A stretch of 44,707 nucleotides of DNA from DASRJX01 sp035649235 (GTDB lineage: Bacteria; Acidobacteriota; Polarisedimenticolia; Gp22-AA2), in assembly GCA_035649235.1 (NCBI GenBank), contig DASRJX010000057.1, positions 1 to 44,707 of the forward strand, read 5' to 3'. Position 1 is the first letter of the stretch, and every line of letters starts with the position of its first letter. This document shows positions 16,545 through 24,245 of this stretch, piece by piece. The position numbers and the translations under genes were made by a program. Under the pieces are notes generated by a model, which was not told where the DNA came from, searched no databases, and saw only the letters and a program-made list of their open reading frames with translations.

Positions 16545-17892
16545 TCCAGAGCCCATGCCGCGGCAGGCCGAGACGCCCGGGTCCGAGCAGGTTCTCCTCC
16601 GCCACGTGGTAGCCGTGACAGAAAACGCAGGTCACCGGCGCGCCGCCGCCCGCGTGATGGCAGGAGGCGCAGACCTCGCGGCCCGGGACCAGCACGTCGG
16701 ACGTGCGCTGGCTCGCGCCGGCCGCGGGGTGGCAGGCCGTGCAGGCGAGGGCCCGGTGGGGACGGTGCGCGAAGCGGGCGCGCGGCATCCACGAGGGCGG
16801 GATCTCCGGCTTCGGCACCACGGGAGGAGCCGGCAGGATCGAGCCGCCGTCGGGCGGCGGCGCCGCAGCCGGCAGCGGCTCTCCTCCCCCGGGACCATGG
16901 CACAGGGCGCAGGTCTGCCGCTCCAGGATCCGGACCGCGAGGCCGACCCTCTCCACGACGAACGCGCGCTCCGTGCCGGGCGGCCGGGACAGCGGCACGT
17001 AGGCCGGAGACTCGAGGCGCGCGCGGCGCGCCCGCTGGCGGGCCAGGGCGATCGCCACGGGATCGACGGCGCGGGCCGCGTCGTCCTCGGCCACGGCCGT
17101 GCCGGCGTAGAGCTCCACGAGCCGGCGGAGCGCCTCAGCCGGATCGCCGTGCGGCACGACCGTGCCCGCGGGCAGCGAGTCCCCGCTCTCGAACGTGAGC
17201 GGGTGGCACGACGCACAGTGCGTCTCGTAGTCGACCGGCTTCATGAGGCGTCCCTCGGCGTCGCCGGCGTGGCACGAGGCGCAATCCAGCGTCACCGGAC
17301 CGCGCAGCCCCTTGAGATCGCGCTTGAGATGCAGCTCGTGGTTGAGCCGGAGCCTCCCCTCGTCCCGCCCGAGCGACACGGCGTGGAACTCCGGGTGTCC
17401 CCCCGGGAACGAGACGACGCGCTCCGCCACGGACCGCACTGCGGAGCCTGTCAGCGAGGCGGCCGGCTCCGGCCTCGGGACGGACTTCAAGTCCGCGTGG
17501 CACGCCGTGCAGTGCGAGTCGTCCACGCGCAGCAGTGGCCGCCCGCGGTGTTCCTCGTGGCACGAGGCGCAGGCGGGCGCCTTCGAAGCACCTTCGTGAT
17601 GCGGCGGCCCGGCATGGCAGGCGGTGCAGGCGGCGTCCTCGACCGGGCCGCCGGCGGCCCGGGCGTGGCAGGCGGCGCAGTCGGCCTGGAACAGGGCATG
17701 CGGCGGCGTCAGGCCCCCGGACGACCAGGCGATGCGCCCGGCGGGCCGGAGGGCCAGCAGGACGACGAGGGCCGCGAGTCCCGCCGCCGTCCACGACAAC
17801 CGCCGCATCCAGGTCCGCAAGGCGTGGGGCTTGTGAAAATAGTCCAGCTCGATCCGCTTCGCGAGGGTCTTCGTGGTGCGCGCGCGCGCCAC
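16504..17892 (-). CDS. Membrane-anchored periplasmic decahaem cytochrome c
   Basis: A 462-residue protein starting at GTG 17892, 7 bp after the upstream stop. A basic cytoplasmic N-terminus with KPHALRTWMRR precedes one uncleaved transmembrane helix (about 32-49, WTAAGLAALVVLLAL). Ten CxxCH haem motifs follow, the first at residue 72 (CAACH), then CTACH, CASCH, CTACH, CASCH, CASCH, CALCH, CTACH, CASCH and CVFCH, with many extra His residues as sixth ligands. A Pro-rich break separates the last three haems, suggesting two haem modules. It is last in operon B, after the Fe-S/cNMP and b-type subunits, so it probably accepts electrons from the b haems and passes them to periplasmic or outer-membrane cytochromes. 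Its 3' end overlaps the MBL gene antisense by 41 bp. Confidence 0.9.
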   Translation of the reverse strand: MARARTTKTLAKRIELDYFHKPHALRTWMRRLSWTAAGLAALVVLLALRPAGRIAWSSGGLTPPHALFQADCAACHARAAGGPVEDAACTACHAGPPHHEGASKAPACASCHEEHRGRPLLRVDDSHCTACHADLKSVPRPEPAASLTGSAVRSVAERVVSFPGGHPEFHAVSLGRDEGRLRLNHELHLKRDLKGLRGPVTLDCASCHAGDAEGRLMKPVDYETHCASCHPLTFESGDSLPAGTVVPHGDPAEALRRLVELYAGTAVAEDDAARAVDPVAIALARQRARRARLESPAYVPLSRPPGTERAFVVERVGLAVRILERQTCALCHGPGGGEPLPAAAPPPDGGSILPAPPVVPKPEIPPSWMPRARFAHRPHRALACTACHPAAGASQRTSDVLVPGREVCASCHHAGGGAPVTCVFCHGYHVAEENLLGPGRLGLPRHGLWIRGASAPSPPAPR

Positions 17893-17899
17893 CGCCGCC

Positions 17900-18703
17900 T
17901 CAGTAGAGGAGAGTCATCACGGCGTGCGCCGCGACGAGCAGCAGGAGGGCGTAGGAGACGGGGACGTGCACCAGGAGCCAGTTGTGCAGCCAGCGGTGCA
18001 GCCGGGCCTGCAACGCGAGCTGCCGCCTCTCCTCGCAGATGTGCGCCAGGTCGGCGAGCGTCTCGTGGTGCGCCAGGGGGACCAGCCTCTTGAGCTCCGC
18101 GAACATGGCCTCGGATCGGCCTGCGTCCCCGAGGCGCTGCGCCCGCCCGCCGTCGCTCAGGAGGAACGGCTCGATCGCCTCGCGATGGACCTTTGCGATC
18201 ACCGGGTCCCCCGTCTTGGCGGCCCGCTCCGCCGCCTCCTTGCGGAGCTGCGCCACGACCTGCGGGATCTGCTCGAACACCGTCTCCATTTCGACGCGCG
18301 CCGTCATCACGCGGGGCAGGACCTGCTGCAGCGCCAACCCGAAGAGCCCCGACAGGGTGACGAGCCCGAACAGGACGAGGAGGATGGTCGTGATGGCGCC
18401 TCCGGAGTGGAACCCGGAGTGGAACAGGACGAGCGGCACCGCCAGGACCCCGAGCCAGATGTGGCCGCGCATCCAGGTGGCGGCGCGACCCAGGCGCCAG
18501 GCGCGCTTGCGCTTCCTGGCCGCCAGGAGCCCTTCGAACATCATGAGGCCGGCCGCGGCGATCCCGAAGGCGAGCCCCGCCGCGCTGTCCCCGGTCACCC
18601 CGCCCGGGGCGCTCCGCGAGGCGAGACCGTAGGCCGCGGCGGCCGCCACGGCCAGCCCCGCCGTCGCGAGCATCCATCCGCGGTGCGTCGCGTCGACGAT
18701 CAC
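17900..18703 (-). CDS. b-type cytochrome-like membrane subunit
   Basis: 267 residues from GTG 18703, which overlaps the upstream TGA as GTGA; the longer open frame extends into the Fe-S gene and was rejected. About five membrane helices: 11-29, 43-62, 82-98, 103-125 and 245-264, with a charged loop of about 115 residues between the fourth and fifth. Candidate haem b ligands sit in or beside helices: His81 (GHIWLG), His95 and His99 (LFHSGFHSG), His236/240/246 (LHRWLHNWLLVH) and His260. The layout recalls cytochrome b561/ferric-reductase-type or Cbc-type membrane electron carriers. Placed between a cytoplasmic ferredoxin-like subunit and a periplasmic decahaem cytochrome, it most likely moves electrons across the inner membrane. 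Quinone reactivity cannot be judged. Confidence 0.75.
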   Translation of the reverse strand: MIVDATHRGWMLATAGLAVAAAAAYGLASRSAPGGVTGDSAAGLAFGIAAAGLMMFEGLLAARKRKRAWRLGRAATWMRGHIWLGVLAVPLVLFHSGFHSGGAITTILLVLFGLVTLSGLFGLALQQVLPRVMTARVEMETVFEQIPQVVAQLRKEAAERAAKTGDPVIAKVHREAIEPFLLSDGGRAQRLGDAGRSEAMFAELKRLVPLAHHETLADLAHICEERRQLALQARLHRWLHNWLLVHVPVSYALLLLVAAHAVMTLLY

Positions 18704-20256
18704 GCCGGGCCGATTCGCTCCGCGAAGAACTCGCCCGGCTGGACGCGGAACGCCGCCTCGTGCGGGCAGGCGACGACGCAGGACGGCTCCTCGAGGTGCG
18801 CGCACAGATCGCAGGTGATCGCCTTGTCGCGGGTCGTCTTGACCGCCGCCTTGGACGCGGGGGCGGCGGCCGGAGGGGCCGCGGCCGGCGGAGCGGCGGC
18901 CTCCGCGGCGCCCGGCGCCAGCGGGACGGGGTGCATGTTGATGTTGCCGTAGGGGCAGTTCCGGGCGCAAAGCCCGCAGCCGATGCACCAGTCCTCGATG
19001 ATGATCTCGAGCGAGTCCTTGCGCCGGATCGATCCGACGGGGCAGCCGACCATGCAGAGCGGATCCCGGCACTGCCGGCAGGAGGTCGCGACCAGGTACT
19101 TGTCGAACCGGAGCCCGTCGCGGATGAGCCGGGTGACCCCGTCGTGCGTGTCGGCGCAGGCGCGCACGCACTCGTCGCAGCGGGTGCAGCGCTCGAGATC
19201 GAGCACCAGGAGGCTCTGCGCCTGCATCAGCCCTTGCTCGAGGAACTCGTCCAGGCGCGCGCCCGAGGCCTGCTGCGCCCGGGCCAGGTTGGCGCGCCGG
19301 CGGCTCGAGGCCGTCTCCTCGAGGCGGGCCCGGATGTCGGGGAACTCCGCGGTCATGGCGCGGAACTCCTCGGCGGCGATGCGCACCACCTCGACGTGGT
19401 CGAGGGCGGAACAGGAGGCCTCGCGCGCGCCCTCCCCGAGCAGGCCCATCTCGCCGAAGGCGTCGCCGCGCGACAGGTACGCGAGCACGACCTCCCCCCC
19501 GGGGAAGGAGCGCGCCACGCGCACGAAGCCGATCCGGATCAGGTAGAAGGCGTCCGCGGGCTCCCCCTCGCGGCAGATCGCCTGGCCCGGCTCGTAGGAG
19601 ACGAGGGAGACCTTCGATCGGAGCCGGTCGAGGAACGCATCCGAAAGCCCGGCGAGGAGGGGCACGGACCTCAGGTGTTCGTCCATGGCGCGGGCGCGGT
19701 AGTCGGTCTCGAGCTGCTCACGGAAGGCGGGGCTCTTCCTCAGGATCTGCAGGACGTTCCGGAGCATCTCCAGCAGGACGCAGTCCTCGGCCGCGACGAC
19801 CGTGGCGGAGCGCGGGTAGAACGACAGGCAGGTCATCTCTCCGAACAGGCTGCCGGCCGAGAGGGTGGCGACCGGCTTGTCCGTCGTCAGGTTGACCGGG
19901 GCGTCGATCGGGATCGGCCGTCCTCCGACGCCCGCGCGCGGGTCCTCCTTGTGGCCCAACAACCGGCTGCGGATCCGGCGCACCAGCCCTCCAGCGCCGC
20001 CGGCCGTCCTGACGTGGCCCATCGGCGCGCCGATCGACACCGTGACCGAGCCTTCCAGGATCAGGAACGCCGTCGAGCCGTACTCCCCTTCGCGGCAGAC
20101 GACCTCGCCCTTGCGGAACCGGCGCCGCACCACGGCGCCTGGATACTTCTCCAGCGTGCGCGCCTGCGGCCCCTGGAAGAACGGCAGGCGCGACAATTCC
20201 TCGGCGTTGAGCGGCTCGCCGCGGTCGAGTCGGATTTCGGCGATTGGATCGGGCAT
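18700..20256 (-). CDS. Two cNMP-binding domains fused to a four-cluster ferredoxin subunit
   Basis: 518 residues from ATG 20256. Two CRP-like cyclic-nucleotide-binding domains: residues about 22-180 with phosphate-binding cassette FGEMTCLSFYPRSATV (Glu140, Arg149), and about 195-310 with FGEMGLLGEGAREASC (Glu269, Arg278). Both keep the Glu and Arg that hold the ribose and phosphate. No helix-turn-helix follows. Instead residues 350-500 carry sixteen cysteines in four groups (357/360/363/367, 393/396/401/405, 424/427/430/434, 482/485/493/497), the four-[4Fe-4S] pattern of DMSO-reductase/NrfC-type electron-transfer subunits, with an Ala/Pro-rich insert (447-470) before the last group. No signal peptide, so cytoplasmic. 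First gene of operon B, coupled by a 4-bp overlap to the b-type subunit. Reads as a redox entry subunit whose activity or assembly responds to cAMP/cGMP. Confidence 0.9.
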   Translation of the reverse strand: MPDPIAEIRLDRGEPLNAEELSRLPFFQGPQARTLEKYPGAVVRRRFRKGEVVCREGEYGSTAFLILEGSVTVSIGAPMGHVRTAGGAGGLVRRIRSRLLGHKEDPRAGVGGRPIPIDAPVNLTTDKPVATLSAGSLFGEMTCLSFYPRSATVVAAEDCVLLEMLRNVLQILRKSPAFREQLETDYRARAMDEHLRSVPLLAGLSDAFLDRLRSKVSLVSYEPGQAICREGEPADAFYLIRIGFVRVARSFPGGEVVLAYLSRGDAFGEMGLLGEGAREASCSALDHVEVVRIAAEEFRAMTAEFPDIRARLEETASSRRRANLARAQQASGARLDEFLEQGLMQAQSLLVLDLERCTRCDECVRACADTHDGVTRLIRDGLRFDKYLVATSCRQCRDPLCMVGCPVGSIRRKDSLEIIIEDWCIGCGLCARNCPYGNINMHPVPLAPGAAEAAAPPAAAPPAAAPASKAAVKTTRDKAITCDLCAHLEEPSCVVACPHEAAFRVQPGEFFAERIGPA

Positions 20257-20296
20257 CGCTCGCAGGACGTCGCGCGGAGTCTAGCAGAAGGAGGAC

Positions 20297-20326
20297 GTGA
20301 TAGTGTCCAGGAGGATCCGAAGTCAG
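20297..20326 (-). promoter_or_regulatory. Possible promoter of the cNMP/Fe-S operon (B)
   Basis: On the minus strand, CTGACT (complement of 20321-20326), an 18-bp spacer, then TATCAC (complement of 20297-20302); each box matches consensus at four of six positions. It would start transcription about 30 nt before the ATG at 20256. Weak evidence. Confidence 0.3.
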
Positions 20327-20328
20327 TC

Positions 20329-20495
20329 ATGAATCGGATGAAGGTCGTCCAGGCGTGCGCCTACGGAGCCAGCTTCCTCCGCATCCGCGCCGGATCGAGG
20401 CGATGACCTACGACGATCTCCGGAAGGATCGGAAGGCCATCCTGAATCTCAAGCGGCCGGGGGACCTGTCGCTATACCTGAATCCGCCGGCTTGA
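20329..20495 (+). other. Two overlapping mini-ORFs (25 and 30 codons), possible gene remnants
   Basis: ATG 20329 opens a 25-residue frame (MNRMKVVQACAYGASFLRIR...) ending with TGA at 20404-20406. That stop overlaps a second ATG (20403-20405) as ATGA, opening a 30-residue frame (MTYDDLRKDRKAILNLKRPG...) that ends at 20495 inside the 3' end of the GT2 gene. The MKVVQACAY start resembles the first strand of some glycosyltransferases, so decayed surface-polysaccharide genes are possible, as is chance. This is the main content of the 190 bp between operon B and the GT2 gene. Confidence 0.2.
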
Positions 20496-21246
20496 CAGTT
20501 CGGCGGAGCAGCGCGTTGAGGGCCTTCAGGGGGTAGTACAGCAGCGTGTGCCGGTAGTGCTTGTCGAGGATATAGTCGTAGGACGTGTAGATGTAGTCCT
20601 TCCTCCTCCCCGAGACCTGCCCGACGTGCATCACTCCGATGGTCGGGTCGTAGACGACGCGGTGGCCCTGCTTCCTGATCCTGAGGCACAGCTCCAGCTC
20701 CTCGGCGTAGAGGAAGATGTTCTCGTCGAAGCCCTGCAGCTCGTCGAAGAGCCCCTTGTCGATCAGGAAAACGGCGCCGGACACCCACGCCGCCTCCACG
20801 CGATCGCCCACCGCCTCAGGCGGGCTGCGGAACGAGGGGCGCAGCCGGGCGTGATCCCAGCGCTGCGGGTTGCCCCGGGGATCGTAGAGCTTCGGGCCGG
20901 CCACCTTGGCGCCGGGCTCCCGCTGCAGTGTCTCGAGCAGCCGGCCGATGGTGCGGGATTCCCTGAACGCGATGTCCGGATTCAGGATCAGCAGGTATTT
21001 CGCCTGTACCCCTCGGGCGAGCAGGTTGTGACCCGCGCCAAACCCCCGGTTGGTGTCGCTCCTTTTGAACGCGACGTCCGCGTAGCGCGCCTGGAGGTCG
21101 CCGAGGTCGTCTCCCGAGGCGTTGTCGAGGACCGAGATCCCGGACCGCAGTCCGGAATCGGACAGATCGGTGATCACCGAGTCGAGACAGGCGGGCAGGT
21201 ACCGCCGGGTACGGAAGTTCACGATCTGGATCGCCAAGTCCAGCAT
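20449..21246 (-). CDS. Family 2 glycosyltransferase (rhamnosyltransferase-like)
   Basis: 265 residues from ATG 21246 (MLDLAIQIVNF), chosen because the GT2 fold begins here; an in-frame GTG at 21300 would add 18 unlike residues. GT-A motifs: LDNASGDD, the NRGFGAGHN loop, LILNPDIAF (the NPD form of the DxD metal/nucleotide site), and FDENIFLYAEELELCLR with the acidic catalytic region typical of WbbL-type transferases. It probably transfers a deoxyhexose from a dTDP- or UDP-sugar to a surface polysaccharide, at the inner face of the inner membrane. It stands alone between operons B and C, transcribed divergently from C. Link to the electron-transfer genes, such as a matrix or surface glycan, is unproven. 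Confidence 0.88.
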   Translation of the reverse strand: MLDLAIQIVNFRTRRYLPACLDSVITDLSDSGLRSGISVLDNASGDDLGDLQARYADVAFKRSDTNRGFGAGHNLLARGVQAKYLLILNPDIAFRESRTIGRLLETLQREPGAKVAGPKLYDPRGNPQRWDHARLRPSFRSPPEAVGDRVEAAWVSGAVFLIDKGLFDELQGFDENIFLYAEELELCLRIRKQGHRVVYDPTIGVMHVGQVSGRRKDYIYTSYDYILDKHYRHTLLYYPLKALNALLRRTVKPADSGIATGPPAA

Positions 21247-21327
21247 GTCCGTGCGCGCGTCACAAGAATGAGGTTCGAGGATCGCCGGGAAGCATGGCAC
21301 AAACCGATCGGGCGCGCCACCCGCCTG

Positions 21328-21357
21328 TTGACGGCTTCAGGCGTGGTCGTGCAGAAT
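21328..21357 (+). promoter_or_regulatory. Putative promoter of operon C (five-haem cytochrome to adenylate cyclase)
   Basis: TTGACG (21328-21333), 18-bp spacer, CAGAAT (21352-21357). The predicted transcription start near 21364 lies downstream of the in-frame ATG 21294 and upstream of the TTG 21396, supporting the later start for the cytochrome. Shares TTGACGGC with the operon A promoter at 10024. Confidence 0.5.
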
Positions 21358-21395
21358 CCGCCGCGGGCCTGGATGTCCGCGGGCCGAGGGAGCCT

Positions 21396-22697
21396 TTGGA
21401 GCGAGCCGGGATCCCCTTCGTCGCGGCGGCGTGGGCCTGTCTGGCCGTCATGGCATCGCCGAACGCCCGCGCGGTCGATCCGGATCCCGATTACACGGGA
21501 TCGGGCTCCTGCTCCTCCTCCCAGTGCCACGGCAGCCTCCGACCCCGGACCGACGGCCGCGTCCCGCAGAACGAGCACACCGTCTGGGTCACCAAGGACG
21601 AGCACGCGCAGGCCTACGCCCACCTCCTGCAGGAGCGGTCGCGCACGATCGCCCGCAATCTCGGACTGAAGGGGGGCGCCGAGAAGGAGCCGCGCTGTCT
21701 CGCCTGCCACACGGTCGACGCGCCTCAGGAACGACGCGGCCGCTCCTTCGACGTGGCGGACGGCGTCACCTGCGAGGGCTGCCACGGTCCGGCCGAGAGG
21801 TGGCTCGGCCCGCACACGACGCGCGGCTGGGAGCACCGCCAGTCGCTGGAGCTGGGGATGCGGGACACGAAGGACCCGCTGGTCCGAGCCGAGACCTGTT
21901 CCGGCTGCCACGTCGGCACGGCGAAAGCACAGGTCGATCACGCGCTCCTCGCCGCGGGGCATCCGGAGCTGGTGTTCGAGATGCAGTGGGCCACGAACTC
22001 GATGCCGCCGCACTGGCGCGAACCGGCCGCGCGCGGCCCCTTCTTCGCCACGCGGCTCTGGGCCGTCGGCGAGGCCGTCCACCTGCGCGACCAGATGAGC
22101 CGGGCGGCCCGCCGGGAGCCGGGAGCGCGCCCGGAGTTCGCCGATCTCGACTGCGGCTCCTGCCACCACGAGCTGGTGCAGAAGAGCTGGCGCCAGGCCC
22201 GCGGCTACGCCGGGCGCCGGGCGGGCGATCCGCCGTTCGATCTCTCCCGCTGGCGGGTGCTGGCGCCCCTGGCGCGCCGCGCCGCGCCGTCGATCGCGAA
22301 GGAGATCGACGCCGCGGCGGCCGAGCTGGCCGCCTCTCCCGCCGACCCCCGGGGCCCGGCTTCCCGCCTGTCGGGCGCGGCCGACCAGCTGGCGCGCAAG
22401 CTGGGTGAGCCGGCCGCCGATTTCGGCCGCGAGACGACGCTCGCGATCCTCGCGGACCTCGCGGGCGACGCCTCCCCCGCCCGCGAGTTCGGCTTCCGCG
22501 GCGCCGGCCAGACCGCCATGGCCATCGACTCCCTCGGCCGCGCCCTCATCGAGGCGGGCGGTCGATCCGGTCCGGCGCTCGACGCGTCGGTCGAGGCGCT
22601 TTTCGACACACTCAAGAACCCCGCCGCCTACGATCCGGACGCCTTCGCCGGCGCCCTCCGGTCCGTGGCCTCGCGGCTCAAGGAGACCGCACCATGA
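21396..22697 (+). CDS. Secreted five-haem cytochrome c
   Basis: About 433 residues from TTG 21396. This start is preferred over ATG 21294 because GAGGGAG lies just upstream (21386-21392), the predicted promoter lies between them, and the signal peptide (MERAGIPFVAAAWACLAVMA, cleaved near ARA-V) then begins at residue 1. Five haem motifs: CX4CH at about 39 (CSSSQCH), then CLACH, CEGCH, CSGCH and CGSCH. The CLACH-x-CEGCHGPAERW arrangement resembles the cytochrome c554-type multihaem domain. The C-terminal half is Ala/helix-rich without haems. Its TGA overlaps the next ATG (ATGA), coupling it to the TPR/barrel gene. Probably periplasmic, perhaps the inner partner of a second outer-membrane conduit. 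Confidence 0.87.
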   Translation: MERAGIPFVAAAWACLAVMASPNARAVDPDPDYTGSGSCSSSQCHGSLRPRTDGRVPQNEHTVWVTKDEHAQAYAHLLQERSRTIARNLGLKGGAEKEPRCLACHTVDAPQERRGRSFDVADGVTCEGCHGPAERWLGPHTTRGWEHRQSLELGMRDTKDPLVRAETCSGCHVGTAKAQVDHALLAAGHPELVFEMQWATNSMPPHWREPAARGPFFATRLWAVGEAVHLRDQMSRAARREPGARPEFADLDCGSCHHELVQKSWRQARGYAGRRAGDPPFDLSRWRVLAPLARRAAPSIAKEIDAAAAELAASPADPRGPASRLSGAADQLARKLGEPAADFGRETTLAILADLAGDASPAREFGFRGAGQTAMAIDSLGRALIEAGGRSGPALDASVEALFDTLKNPAAYDPDAFAGALRSVASRLKETAP

Positions 22698-24223
22698 AGC
22701 GATCTGGAACGTCGAGACGGGTGGCCCTGCTTTTCGCCGTGGCGTCCGCCGTGATCCCGGCCGCGGCGTCGCGGGCGCGCGCGGCGGATGCCGACGCGCC
22801 GGAGGAATCCGGGCCCCGGGCCGATGTCGCGTTCGCCTGGGGCCTGAAGGCGTTCAACCACGGCGACGACAAGGAGGCCGTGGCGCGCTTCGAGGAGGCG
22901 GTGCGCCTCGATCCCGACCACGGCACCGCCGCCTACTGGCTCGGACTGGCCCGCCTGCGGTCGGGGGACGCGAAAGGGGCGGTCCAGGCGATCGAGAAGA
23001 GCCTCGCGGCCAGGCGCCCGCCCTCCACGCCGAAGGGGATCGTCCTCACCAGCCTCGGCGAGGCGCAGCTGCGCGCGGGCGACGCGGCCGCCGCCGAGAA
23101 GACGCTGGCGCAGGCCCTCGCCGATCGCCCCAACGACCCGAACGTCCTCTACCTGCACGGACTGGCGCTGGCGCGGCTGGGCGACTCGGAGAAAGGGCGC
23201 GCCGACGCCGAGCGCGCGCTCGCCCTCGAGCCCGACCTGCCGAAGGTCCCGTCCGCGGCGATAGCGCCGGGCACGGGCGGCGAGCTGGTCGGGACGGGCG
23301 CCCTGCCCTTCTTCGAGATCCGCGTGGAGGCGACGGGCGGCCACGACTCGAACCCGGGAGTCTTGTCGGACGACCTGGCGACGCTCCAGGAGATCGACCA
23401 GGCCGACTCGGTCGCGACCGCGGGCCTCCGGGCGGAGATCCATCCCTTCTATGGCCAGGGGGGCTTCAGCCTCGGCCTGCTGTTGGAAGGCTTCCGGTCC
23501 TTCTATCAGGATTTCGACGTGCTCGATCTCGGGTTCGGCGAAGGCGCCTTCCAGCTCGCCTGGGGCAAGGACCCGCTGGGATTCGTCACCGGACCCATGG
23601 GCTACACGCGCGTGCCGGCCGGCGACGCCACCGTCTCGTTCCTGCTGCAGGGGGGCGTCGCCTACAGCCGCCTCGACGACGAATCGTTCTACCGCGTCCA
23701 CCGGCTGGCCGGCTCCGCCACCATCCGGGAGGGCGCCGTGACGGCGACCCAGATCGATGCCGACTACCAGGACCTGAACTACTTCCAGACGGGATCGATC
23801 CTCCTGGAGCCGGAGGAGCTCAACGGCCACCTCGTCACGCTCAAGGCCAGCCAGTACTTCTATCTCGGCCGCCGCGACAGGTACATCCGGGCGGGGTTCC
23901 TGCGCGGCGAGGACAGCCGATCGTCCGAGTTCTTCGACTCGACGATCACCGAGTGGAGCCTCGAGACGTCGCTGCCGCTCGGCCGCTGGCTCGTGTTCTA
24001 CCTGGCCGGCGCGTATCGCGAGGACGATCGGGACCACGGGTCGGCGCCCCACGAGGAGAAGACGCCTGCCGCCACCGCGGCGTTCATCGTGCCGTTCGCC
24101 CCGCACTTCTACCTGACGGCGCGCGGCAGCTGGATCGACCACGACGTCCAGGACGTTCCCACCTTGGACGTGCTCGATTACGATAGGACGGTGGCGTCGC
24201 TCGGCGTCACCTGGTATCACTGA
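22694..24223 (+). CDS. TPR protein with C-terminal outer-membrane beta-barrel
   Basis: 509 residues from ATG 22694. A signal peptide (RRVALLFAVASAVIPAAASRARA) is followed by three to four tetratricopeptide repeats (about 44-170; AFAWGLKAFNHGDDKEAVARF, AAYWLGLARLRSGDAKGAVQ, VLYLHGLALARLGDSEKGRA). Residues about 200-509 are alternating amphipathic strands (ADATVSFLLQGGVAYSRL-like segments, YFYLGRRDRYIRAGF) ending in VASLGVTWYH, consistent with an outer-membrane barrel. A periplasmic TPR domain on a barrel usually recruits partners. Coupled by ATGA to the five-haem cytochrome and 22 bp from the FecR-domain gene. It could form the pore for that cytochrome, or export a surface polymer; sequence alone does not decide. 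Confidence 0.8.
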   Translation: MKRSGTSRRVALLFAVASAVIPAAASRARAADADAPEESGPRADVAFAWGLKAFNHGDDKEAVARFEEAVRLDPDHGTAAYWLGLARLRSGDAKGAVQAIEKSLAARRPPSTPKGIVLTSLGEAQLRAGDAAAAEKTLAQALADRPNDPNVLYLHGLALARLGDSEKGRADAERALALEPDLPKVPSAAIAPGTGGELVGTGALPFFEIRVEATGGHDSNPGVLSDDLATLQEIDQADSVATAGLRAEIHPFYGQGGFSLGLLLEGFRSFYQDFDVLDLGFGEGAFQLAWGKDPLGFVTGPMGYTRVPAGDATVSFLLQGGVAYSRLDDESFYRVHRLAGSATIREGAVTATQIDADYQDLNYFQTGSILLEPEELNGHLVTLKASQYFYLGRRDRYIRAGFLRGEDSRSSEFFDSTITEWSLETSLPLGRWLVFYLAGAYREDDRDHGSAPHEEKTPAATAAFIVPFAPHFYLTARGSWIDHDVQDVPTLDVLDYDRTVASLGVTWYH

Positions 24224-24245
24224 CGGGGCGATGGGAGGCATGGCG

